DNA from: JBJXFY01 sp046155815
Lineage (GTDB): Bacteria > Verrucomicrobiota > Verrucomicrobiia > Limisphaerales > CAIMTB01
Assembly (NCBI GenBank): GCA_046155815.1
Contig: JBJXFY010000218.1
Span: 1-7,912, forward strand
Direction of reading: 5' to 3'
DNA: 7,912 nt
A program made the position numbers and the translations under genes. The notes under the pieces are model-generated. The model saw only the letters and a program-made list of their open reading frames with translations, made no database searches and was not told where the DNA came from. Numbering within the stretch: position 1 is the first letter of the stretch; each line of letters opens with the position of its first letter. Positions 1-6,264 of the stretch are shown here, in pieces.

Positions 1-403
1 TCTTGAACTGGCTGGACCAGCGGACCTCGAAGTTCACGCACGTCCGCACGCCCTTGGCCTTCTTCAGGGCCGCGGCCATCGCCTCGAGGTCGCGGCCGTT
101 CAGGGCCAGCGGCTTCTCGATGATGACATGCTTTCCGGCCGCGCAGGCGGCGATGAACTGCCTCGGGTGTTCCTTCGGGAAGGAGCAGATGTCAATCACG
201 TCCAGCAACGGGTCGGCGAGCATCGCCTTCACGTCGGAGTACGCCTTGATGGGCGATCCGTAGCGGGCGGTGAGCGCGGCCTCGTCCAGCGGGCGCGAGC
301 TCTGGATGGCGGTGACCTGGGCCTTGCCGGTGGCGTTGATGGCCGGGATGTGCGCGGTGGCCACCCAGCCGTGGCCGATGACGCCGACGTTCAGTTTTTT
401 CAT
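1..403 (-). CDS. Gfo/Idh/MocA family NAD(P)-dependent oxidoreductase, N-terminal part
   Basis: This is a partial gene: the ATG lies at 403-401 and the reading frame stays open to the left edge, giving 134 residues. The protein begins MKKLNVGVIGHGWVATAHIP, a Rossmann nucleotide-binding start with a GxGxxA-type loop (residues 7-13) and the usual following histidine (18). The family hallmark EKPLALN follows at residues 96-102; its lysine (97) is the residue normally near the active site. The VNFEVRW stretch near residue 123 begins the transition to the C-terminal substrate domain, which is missing from the window. The family oxidises or reduces sugars, cyclitols and related compounds with NAD(P), and the substrate cannot be told from this half. 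No export signal is visible, so it is probably cytoplasmic. I see no clear Shine-Dalgarno sequence before the ATG. It is transcribed away from the operon at 908. The family call is firm; the specific function is unknown. Confidence 0.93.
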   Translation of the reverse strand, partial: MKKLNVGVIGHGWVATAHIPAINATGKAQVTAIQSSRPLDEAALTARYGSPIKAYSDVKAMLADPLLDVIDICSFPKEHPRQFIAACAAGKHVIIEKPLALNGRDLEAMAAALKKAKGVRTCVNFEVRWSSQFK

Positions 404-424
404 GGGTGAGTTGTGGGAAAGGCG

Positions 425-606
425 TTAACCACGACTGGACACGAATTCACACGAATCAGAAGCCGTGGCGGCGACGCCTCGTCGCCGGAGGTGTCCGCGG
501 CGCCCCGCTGCGGCGGCACCGCGGGTGCCGGCAGGATGCCAACGGCGCACCGGCTTCAGGCGTGAAGCTCAGGCCTTCGTGTCCATTCGTGTCCATGCGC
601 GGTAGA
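425..606. repeat. Inverted-repeat element with TGGACACGAAT arms and hairpin core
   Basis: The left arm (425-456) and the reverse complement of the right arm (575-606) are both 32 bases and agree at 24 positions, including an unbroken TGGACACGAAT. Each arm is itself built from two roughly 10-base units ending in ACACGAA. The 118-bp core has a perfect 7-bp hairpin (GGCGACG at 470-476 with CGTCGCC at 480-486). It also has a longer stem of 490-500 with 519-529 that is complete if G-U pairs are allowed. No coding sequence or transposase is present. From memory, TTCGTGTCCATTCGTGTCC-type motifs recur between genes in Verrucomicrobiota genomes; the family has no name I can give. It could be a MITE-like element, a REP-like palindrome or a transcript-end structure. 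Confidence 0.6.
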
Positions 607-631
607 AAAGCTTCCGGGCTGCGCGCAAGCG

Positions 632-685
632 TCACCGCCCGCCGCGGAGGTAGGCGAGCAAATCCGCCATCGTCAGCGGCGAGGT
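632..685 (-). pseudogene. Possible C-terminal remnant of a c-type cytochrome-like protein
   Basis: Read on the minus strand, this piece gives TSPLTMADLLAYLRGGR followed by TGA (634-632). The pattern MADLLAYLRG resembles the last helix of the small heme-binding or cytochrome c domains that end many PVC-group proteins. Upstream in the same frame (to 826) the translation loses any protein-like character, and there is no CxxCH motif. It may be the tail of a decayed gene cut by a rearrangement, with the repeat element at 425-606 lying just beyond its stop. A chance match is quite possible. Confidence 0.2.
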
Positions 686-839
686 GCCGCCGGTGCTGGC
701 GGCCGCGCATGGGCCGCGGGAAGATCGGGCCGCGCCATCCGGACGAGGCGCAGGGCGCCCATTGCAGGCGCGGCGGCGGCAATTTTTTCCGTGCAAGAAA
801 CGCCCGGCGCTGCTCCACTCCGTCATCCACCAGCCGGCT

Positions 840-858
840 CTCGCCGCCCCGCGGCGAG
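840..858. other. Perfect 8-bp hairpin in the leader of the operon
   Basis: CTCGCCGC (840-847), a CCC loop (848-850) and GCGGCGAG (851-858) form a perfect stem that ends about 50 bases before the ATG at 908. There is no following T-run, so it is not an intrinsic terminator. It may be a leader structure or one copy of a dispersed palindromic repeat. A 13-base piece overlapping its right arm (CGGCGAGGAGACC, 852-864) recurs at 6574-6586, though a match of that length could arise by chance at this G+C content. Confidence 0.5.
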
Positions 859-907
859 GAGACCACCGGCCACCGTGGCGGAAACCATTCCCGATCCCGG
901 AGGCGAC

Positions 908-2077
908 ATGTCCCGAAAGAAAGTCTGGCTGCTCGTAGGCGGCATCCTGGCGCTGGGCGCCGCCGCCGCGCTCACGCTGCTGGTCGCGGCGGCGTACTTC
1001 TTCCAGAACCGCGGCGGCCTCGCCGTGCTCCCGTCCGGCGACTTCGAGGCCGCCCAGCGAGCGGAGGCCGAGGCGCGCGGACGCGATCCGCGCTGGCGCC
1101 CGGCCTGCGCCGAGGTCGCCCTGATCTCGCCCGCGGACGAGGGCGTGGCCGGCGAGGTGCGGAACTTCGTCGTGGCGCCCGACGGCCGGCTGCTCGTCAC
1201 CGTGGTCGCGCCGGAAGGCGAACGCCGCGGCATCCCGCAGGGCACGGCCGGCGCGCTGCTGCGGTTTTCCCCGGCCGGCAAGCTGGAGAAGGCCCTGCCG
1301 CTCGACCTGCGCCCCAACGCCGTCGCCTTCGGACCCGATGGCACGCTCTTCGTCGGCGGCAGCGGACGGCTGCTGAAGCTGGATGCGGAGGGCCGCGTGC
1401 TCGCCACGGCGGAGTCACCGGTGGCCCAGGCGGCCATCACGATCACCCCGGAGCTGGAGGAGATGGCCCGCGATTCCGCGCAGCATTCGAGGCGCTCGGC
1501 CGAAGAAGAACTGAACAACCTGCGCCAGTCGCTGGAACAGCGGCGCGCCGTGGTCGGCAGCCTCGCGGCGACGGAGCGGGATCTCTTCGTCGCGCTGCCG
1601 GCACCGCAGGATTTTTCGTGGCGGGTGTACCGCTACGGCCTCGGGCTCGGCGCGCCCGAGCTGGTGGCCCAGAAGCTCCGCGGCTGCTGCGGCGAGATGA
1701 ACCTGGGCGCCGACGCGCAAAACCTCTACGTGGCCCACAACGGCCGGCACCGTGTCGAACGCCGCGATCGCGAGGGCGGGGAGGTCGCGCAGTTCGGCCA
1801 CTCGGGCAGGATTGACCCGCAGGACTTCGGCGGCTGCTGCGAACCGAAGAACCTCCGCGTGCTGGCCAACGGCGATGTGTTGGTGGGCGAATCCGGCCCG
1901 CCCACGTGCATCAAGCGCTTCTCCGCGAAGGGCGAGTTCCTCGAGGTGCTGGCGGTGGTGGACGGCGCGAGCGGCGACTGTGTCCGCATGACGGTGGACG
2001 TCAGCCCCGACGGCGGGCGGTTCTACCTGCTCGACACGAAGGAGCGGGCCATCCGCGTGTTTGCCCGCAAGGATTGA
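908..2077 (+). CDS. Membrane-anchored NHL/SMP-30-like beta-propeller protein with two vicinal-cysteine motifs
   Basis: The protein has 389 residues. The ATG at 908 is chosen because GGAGG (899-903) lies four bases before it and it starts directly with a positively charged end and one hydrophobic helix (about residues 5-31), an uncleaved anchor or signal. The remainder (about 75-385) is a propeller: repeated short units such as VVAPDGRLLV, AFGPDGTLFV, RVLANGDVLV and DVSPDGGRFYLLD, typical of NHL/SMP-30-like sheets. A charged helical insert (about 178-222) separates early from late blades and may form a coiled coil. Two matching motifs, GCCGEMNL (259-266) and GCCEPKNL (309-316), place Cys260-Cys261 and Cys310-Cys311 at equivalent blade positions; Cys67, 334 and 358 are also present. 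The protein probably sits on the outer face of the inner membrane. It heads a three-gene operon, 21 bp before the next start. The fold is fairly certain; the function is unknown, and a sensor, scaffold or metal/thiol-binding role is inference. Confidence 0.88.
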   Translation: MSRKKVWLLVGGILALGAAAALTLLVAAAYFFQNRGGLAVLPSGDFEAAQRAEAEARGRDPRWRPACAEVALISPADEGVAGEVRNFVVAPDGRLLVTVVAPEGERRGIPQGTAGALLRFSPAGKLEKALPLDLRPNAVAFGPDGTLFVGGSGRLLKLDAEGRVLATAESPVAQAAITITPELEEMARDSAQHSRRSAEEELNNLRQSLEQRRAVVGSLAATERDLFVALPAPQDFSWRVYRYGLGLGAPELVAQKLRGCCGEMNLGADAQNLYVAHNGRHRVERRDREGGEVAQFGHSGRIDPQDFGGCCEPKNLRVLANGDVLVGESGPPTCIKRFSAKGEFLEVLAVVDGASGDCVRMTVDVSPDGGRFYLLDTKERAIRVFARKD

Positions 2078-2098
2078 GGCCGCTCTGGCCGCAAGCTC

Positions 2099-4165
2099 AT
2101 GCGCCCCGCCGTGCGCATCGGACTGGTTGCCGCCGGGGCCGCCCTGCTGCTGCTCGCGGTGGCCGGTGGCTGGCTCGGCTGGACCCTGCTGCGGGCGACG
2201 CGGGCGGAGCCGGTGGTGCTGCTGGTGGCCGACCCGCTTTCGCGCGAGCTGGCCTGCGCGTGCGTGCCCGGCTTCGGCCAGCGGGATTACCGCCGGCTGG
2301 CGCGCCATCTTCAAGGCGCGCTGCGCCGGCCGGTGACGGTCGAGTTCAGCGACGATGTGGCCGACTCCCTTGGCCGCCTGTCCGCCGGTGCGGACTTCGT
2401 CATCGTGGGCGAACGTTCGACGACCGCCGCCGCGGCGGCGCGCGCCGGCCGTTCCCTCCGGCCCTTGGCGGTACTGACCGGACTGGATGGCACTTCGACC
2501 GTCACGGCGGTCTTCGCGGCCCGGCGGGACGATCCGGCCGGCGGCATCGGTGATCTCGCCGGCCGGACGATCCTCGTCGGGCTGGCCGAATCGGATGCGG
2601 CGCAGGCGGCGCTGCGGTCCGCCCTCGACGCGGCGGCCTTGCAGCCGGCCCCGCAGCTTGTCGTGCGCGGCGCCGAAACCAAGGTCGGTCTCGACGTGCT
2701 GGACAGCGCCGCAACGCCGCCGCCCGTGGCGGTGATGCCGGAGCATGTGCTGCGGCTGCTCGAAGGCTGCGGCAGCATCACGCCCGGCAGCTTGAAGGTG
2801 ATCGGCCGGACCGCGCCGCAGCCGTTCATCACCGTGTTTGTCGGCGCGACGACGGAATCCCAACAGGTGGCGCGGCTCCGGCAGGCGCTGCGGGACCTGG
2901 ACGCCCCGCTGCGCCAGGCGCTGGAATCGAGCGAAGGTTTCCGCGCGCTGGATGGGGCCGCCGTCCAGGCGGCCGGGCCCGAGGCCGAATGGCCCGACTG
3001 GCGCGGCCCCCGCCGCGACGGCCGCGTGCCGTATCTGCCGGAGCGGCTGCCGGGGCGGGTGCAGCTCGTCTGGAAACGTGCCGCCATGCCCGACGGCCTC
3101 GCCGGCCTGAGCGTGGCGGCCGGCCGCGTGCTGGTGGCCGAGCGCGACCTGGCCGACGAACGCGACGTGTACCGCTGCCTCGACGCCGCCACGGGGGAGA
3201 CAGTCTGGCGGGCCGAGTTCGAGGCGCGGGGATCGCTGGACTACGGGCAGTCGCCGCGGGCCACGCCGGTCGTTCACGGCGGCCGTGCCTTCCTGCTCGG
3301 CGCGTTCGGCGAACTCCGCTGCGTGGACCTGGCGGACGGCGCGGTCCGCTGGCGGCGCGACCTGGTGCGGGAGTTCGGCGGGGCGATCCCGAATTGGGGC
3401 GCCAGCGCCACGCCGCTGGTGGTGGACGGGCTCGTCATCGTGAACCCGGGCGCACCCGCGGCCTCGGTGGCGGCGCTGGATGCGGCCACCGGCCGCACAC
3501 GGTGGGCCGCGCCCGGTGCGGGCGCGGCCTACGCCTCCTTCATCCTCAGGGAGGCGGGCGGGCGCCGGCAGGTGATCGGCTTCGATGCCCGCTCGGCGGG
3601 CGCCTGGGACCTGCGCTCCGGCAAACGGCTCTGGGAGATCCCGCCAGCAAAGCCCGGCGAGTTCCTCGTGCCCATGCCCATCATCGCCGGCGACGCGCTG
3701 ATCCTGACGGGCGAGCTGAACGGCACCCGGCTGCATCGGTTCGGGCCGGACGCACGGCCCGCGGCCCGGCCGGAGGCGGTTTCCGCCGATCTCGCTCCGG
3801 ACACGGTGACCCCGGTGGCCACGGCCGGGCGGTTGTTCGGCCTGCATCGTGGCCTGCACTGCCTTGACCTCTCGCGCGGCCTCGCGCCGGTCTGGCATTG
3901 GGATGACCGCGGGCTGGGCGACTACGTCGCGCTGCTGGCGGATGAGGATCGCGTGCTCGTGGTCACCGCGTCGGGCGAGCTGATCCTGCTCGACGCGCGG
4001 GCGGAGGCCCCGGTAGTGCTCTCCCGGCTGCATGTGCTGGACGACGGGGCGGAAGCGTACGGCCACCCCGCGCTGGCCGGTTCGCGGCTGTACCTGCGCG
4101 GGGCGCAGCAGGTGGTTTGCGTGGAACTGGCCGAGGGGGCCAAGTTCACCGCGTCAACGCCATGA
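2099..4165 (+). CDS. PhnD-type substrate-binding domain fused to PQQ-like beta-propeller, membrane-anchored
   Basis: The protein has 688 residues. An N-terminal hydrophobic helix (about 8-31) should anchor it with the rest outside the cytoplasm. Residues about 37-285 resemble the phosphate/phosphonate-binding PhnD/SsuA/transferrin-like fold: RRLARHLQGALRRPV, then a GADFVIVGE turn, a PLAVL strand, IGDLAGRTILVG (the SLADLKGK-like region) and a final VARLRQALRDLD helix. At residues 298-308 WPDWRGPRRDG opens a PQQ-like propeller (about 297-680), with blade signatures CLDAATGETVW (360-370), CVDLADGAVRW and ALDAATGRTRW. An ACAC motif (52-55) near the start of the binding domain supplies Cys53 and Cys55; Cys224 lies in GCG. 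No dedicated PQQ enzyme residues are evident, so binding or scaffold work is likelier than dehydrogenase activity. There is no ABC transporter next to it, so the binding domain probably senses rather than transports. No good ribosome site is visible, and its stop overlaps the next start (ATGA). The ligand is unknown. Confidence 0.88.
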   Translation: MRPAVRIGLVAAGAALLLLAVAGGWLGWTLLRATRAEPVVLLVADPLSRELACACVPGFGQRDYRRLARHLQGALRRPVTVEFSDDVADSLGRLSAGADFVIVGERSTTAAAAARAGRSLRPLAVLTGLDGTSTVTAVFAARRDDPAGGIGDLAGRTILVGLAESDAAQAALRSALDAAALQPAPQLVVRGAETKVGLDVLDSAATPPPVAVMPEHVLRLLEGCGSITPGSLKVIGRTAPQPFITVFVGATTESQQVARLRQALRDLDAPLRQALESSEGFRALDGAAVQAAGPEAEWPDWRGPRRDGRVPYLPERLPGRVQLVWKRAAMPDGLAGLSVAAGRVLVAERDLADERDVYRCLDAATGETVWRAEFEARGSLDYGQSPRATPVVHGGRAFLLGAFGELRCVDLADGAVRWRRDLVREFGGAIPNWGASATPLVVDGLVIVNPGAPAASVAALDAATGRTRWAAPGAGAAYASFILREAGGRRQVIGFDARSAGAWDLRSGKRLWEIPPAKPGEFLVPMPIIAGDALILTGELNGTRLHRFGPDARPAARPEAVSADLAPDTVTPVATAGRLFGLHRGLHCLDLSRGLAPVWHWDDRGLGDYVALLADEDRVLVVTASGELILLDARAEAPVVLSRLHVLDDGAEAYGHPALAGSRLYLRGAQQVVCVELAEGAKFTASTP

Positions 4166-4893
4166 AGGCCGCCGCCGTCCTGTTCCCCCTCCTGCTGGCG
4201 CTGGCCTGCACGCCGAAGGACGCCGCCGACCCCGCGGCGGGCCTCCTGCCTGAACTGCGTGCCTACGTGGAAGGCTTGACTGGCGGGATGGATCAGGTGC
4301 CGCCCGAGCGCCGCGCCGTGCTGGACGCCGTGGCCGGCGACATGGTGGCGCGCCTGCGCGACGGCCACTCCGCGGACCTCACGTTCATCTGCACCCACAA
4401 CTCGCGCCGCTCCCACCTGTCCGAGGTCTGGGCGGTCACGGCCGCATATCACCACGGCCTGCGGCGCGTGCGGGCCTTCTCCGGAGGCACCCAGGTGACG
4501 GCCTGCAACTGCCGCACCGTGACCGCCATGCGCCGCGCCGGCTTCGAGATCGCCGACGCCACCGGAGCCGCGGAGGACGACAATCCCGTGTATCTCGTCC
4601 GCTTCGCCGGCGACCGCCCGCCCGTGCGGGCCTACTCGAAGCTCTACAACGCCGACGCCAACCCGCGGGAGGGCTTCATCGCGCTGATGACGTGCAGCTC
4701 CGCAGACCGGAGCTGCCCCGTGGTGGCCGGCGCCGTGGCGCGCCACGCGATGCACTACGCGGACCCGCGCCTGTGCGACGACCTGCCGACCGAGACGCAG
4801 GCCTACGACGAACGCTGCCGCGAGATCGCCCGCGAGCTTTTCTACCTCATGGGCACCGTGCGCGCCCGCCTGGCCGGGTCGGATCCCGGCTGA
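4162..4893 (+). CDS. Predicted lipoprotein with thioredoxin-coupled arsenate reductase (ArsC)/LMW protein tyrosine phosphatase fold
   Basis: The protein has 243 residues. Its ATG (4162) overlaps the stop of the preceding gene as ATGA, so translation is probably coupled; no local ribosome site is seen. It begins MKAAAVLFPLLLALAC, a short signal with a lipobox-like LALAC (Cys16 would be lipidated); Thr at +2 is compatible with outer-membrane sorting. The catalytic P-loop is CTHNSRRS: Cys77-x5-Arg83. Cys178-x6-Cys185 (in MTCSSADRSC) matches the Cys82/Cys89 pair of Staphylococcus aureus and Bacillus subtilis ArsC, and Asp201-Pro202 fits the general-acid DP motif. The full Cys-Cys-Cys relay for reducing arsenate is therefore present. 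Extra cysteines occur at 115, 117, 205 and 219. ArsC and LMW phosphatases are normally cytoplasmic, so export is odd and would require a periplasmic thiol donor. Alternatives are a phosphatase or a non-catalytic arsenate/phosphate binder. The fold is certain and arsenate activity is inference, so arsC is not assigned. Confidence 0.88.
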   Translation: MKAAAVLFPLLLALACTPKDAADPAAGLLPELRAYVEGLTGGMDQVPPERRAVLDAVAGDMVARLRDGHSADLTFICTHNSRRSHLSEVWAVTAAYHHGLRRVRAFSGGTQVTACNCRTVTAMRRAGFEIADATGAAEDDNPVYLVRFAGDRPPVRAYSKLYNADANPREGFIALMTCSSADRSCPVVAGAVARHAMHYADPRLCDDLPTETQAYDERCREIARELFYLMGTVRARLAGSDPG

Positions 4894-4938
4894 CCGGAGG
4901 CGGGGCGCCGGCCCGACCACCGCGCCGCACCGTAACCG

Positions 4939-6264
4939 TCAGGCCTTGGCCCGGGTCCTTCGCGCGAAGTATACCCAGGCCGCCGCGAGGGCCACCGCGC
5001 CGCCCCCGCCCAGCACCCACGTCAGATCCTCGAAGAATGCCAGCCGCGACGTCTGCGCCCGCCCCAGATCCTTGTAGAGCTGCACCGCCACCGAGCCGGT
5101 GTAGCCCACCGCGTCGGCCACGTAGATCGCGAAGACGGCCGTGCCCGCGAAGCGCGTCGAGGCCACCAGCCGGTCGAAGAGCATCGCGTTGTACGGGACG
5201 TAGGCGAGGTACGAGCCGAGGCCCGTGAGCACCACCCACCAGAAGCCGTTCACCCAGCCCGCGCGCCATGCCGCCGTGCCGGCGAGCAGGACGATCATGC
5301 CGGCGATCATCACGCCCAGCGCGGCCAGCAGCCCGCGGCGGTTGTCGCGGAAGAGGTTCAGGAACGCGAGCGACGCGATCACGCCCGCCGCCACCAGCAT
5401 CTCCGCGCGCGTGATCAGCGAGGCGTCGCCGTCCGAGCCGTAGCCGAGTCCGTCGAAGATCTCGACCTGGTAGTTGTCGCGGTAGTCCCGGTACGCCGTC
5501 AGCAGGAGGTACGTGCCAATGAGCAGCACCATGCCTGGCAGGAAGCTCCGCAGAAACCTCCGGCGGTCCACGGCGGCCATCGGGAAACGCTCGGCCCGCG
5601 CGGCGATGTCCTCGGGGCCGGGCGGCGGGAGCTGCTGGAGCAGCCACACGCTCACGAGGAACAGCGGCAGGAAGAGCAGCCCCGTGACCGCCGGCATCCA
5701 GCTTTCGCTCACCGGGCCGAATGTCGCGCCCAGCCAGCCCTGCGCGTTGATCAGTGCGCGGCCCACATCCTTCACCACGCCGCTCGACAGGATGAACGAC
5801 GCGCACAAGCCGGCGAGCAGCACATCCGAGCAGCGCCGGCCCTCGAGGTAGCCGACCACCAGCCCCCACACCATGCCGAGCGGCAGGCCGTTCAGGAAAA
5901 TGGCCACCACCTTCCACCCGCCCGGCAGCAGGCCGAACAGCACCAGCGCCAGCTCCGCCGCCAGCACCAGCAGCACGAGCGTCGCCGCGCGCCGGCCCGG
6001 CGTGGCCTCGGAGCAGACCTTGATCCCGAGGTACTTCGAGCACGCGTAGCCGATCACCTGCGCGATCACGAGCGCCGTCTTCAGCGCCACCTCGGTGCCG
6101 AGGAAGCTCTCGTCGGAAAACTTCGCCGCCGCGAACGGCTTCCGGAACGCGTACATGCTGAAGTACGTGAGGAACGCCGCCGCCGCCGCAAAGAGGGCGA
6201 AGCCCGCCAGCGGCGCCCGGGCCAGCGGCGCGCGCAGCGGAGTCCAGGCCAGCGGCGACATCAT
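4939..6264 (-). CDS. DUF5690 family MFS-like multispanning membrane protein
   Basis: The protein has 441 residues. The first of two consecutive ATG codons (6264 and 6261) is taken as the start; a weak GGTGA sits ten bases before it. The frame stays open for another 375 codons upstream, but that part is arginine/proline-rich and lacks conserved sequence. About twelve hydrophobic helices are visible (roughly 20-38, 60-80, 94-114, 118-140, 145-163, 190-210, 240-257, 287-304, 310-330, 340-358, 373-392, 414-434), with a central cytoplasmic loop near 211-238 as in major facilitator transporters. The family signature TYFSMYAFRKPF (33-44) and the IGYACSKYLGIKV stretch (71-83) support DUF5690, a family of unknown substrate known mostly from Bacteroidetes and PVC bacteria. 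It converges on the operon at 908-4893 with 45 bp between stops. A prenyltransferase gene lies upstream on the same strand across a 683-bp gap. The family is recognised; the transport substrate is unknown. Confidence 0.87.
   Translation of the reverse strand: MMSPLAWTPLRAPLARAPLAGFALFAAAAAFLTYFSMYAFRKPFAAAKFSDESFLGTEVALKTALVIAQVIGYACSKYLGIKVCSEATPGRRAATLVLLVLAAELALVLFGLLPGGWKVVAIFLNGLPLGMVWGLVVGYLEGRRCSDVLLAGLCASFILSSGVVKDVGRALINAQGWLGATFGPVSESWMPAVTGLLFLPLFLVSVWLLQQLPPPGPEDIAARAERFPMAAVDRRRFLRSFLPGMVLLIGTYLLLTAYRDYRDNYQVEIFDGLGYGSDGDASLITRAEMLVAAGVIASLAFLNLFRDNRRGLLAALGVMIAGMIVLLAGTAAWRAGWVNGFWWVVLTGLGSYLAYVPYNAMLFDRLVASTRFAGTAVFAIYVADAVGYTGSVAVQLYKDLGRAQTSRLAFFEDLTWVLGGGGAVALAAAWVYFARRTRAKA

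Larger units (their letters stand above)
404..907. other. Divergent gene-free spacer, repeat-rich
   Basis: This 504-bp stretch lies between two divergently transcribed genes, so it should hold the promoters of both, but I could not identify a convincing -35/-10 pair. The open frames crossing it are arginine- and alanine-rich shadows without protein motifs. It contains an inverted repeat pair (425-606), a possible coding remnant (632-685) and a hairpin (840-858). There is also a T-run at 783-788, preceded by a weak stem (755-759 with 767-771) that is too far away to be a good terminator. Confidence 0.7.

Noticed and set aside
755..788. Stem GCGCC/GGCGC followed by a T-run, as a terminator
   Set aside because: The stem is only five pairs and lies about ten bases before the T-run, and no plus-strand gene precedes it.
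406..1815. 469-codon plus-strand frame overlapping the spacer and the first operon gene
   Set aside because: It is low-complexity Arg/Gly/Ala sequence in a different frame from the propeller protein, which has a ribosome site, a membrane helix and repeated blades.
1415..4066. Very long open frame (883 codons) on the minus strand, antisense to the operon
   Set aside because: Its translation is rich in Arg, Gly, Ala, His and Pro with no domain or motif. Long antisense frames are expected opposite G+C-rich genes, and the plus-strand protein there has clear domains.
4894..4938. Possible bidirectional terminator in the convergent gap
   Set aside because: Only a 4-bp CGGG/CCCG stem and no T-run on either strand; termination here may be Rho-dependent or further downstream.
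4847..6043. 398-codon minus-strand frame over the DUF5690 gene
   Set aside because: It is a frame-shifted shadow of the DUF5690 reading frame; no hydrophobic helices or motifs.
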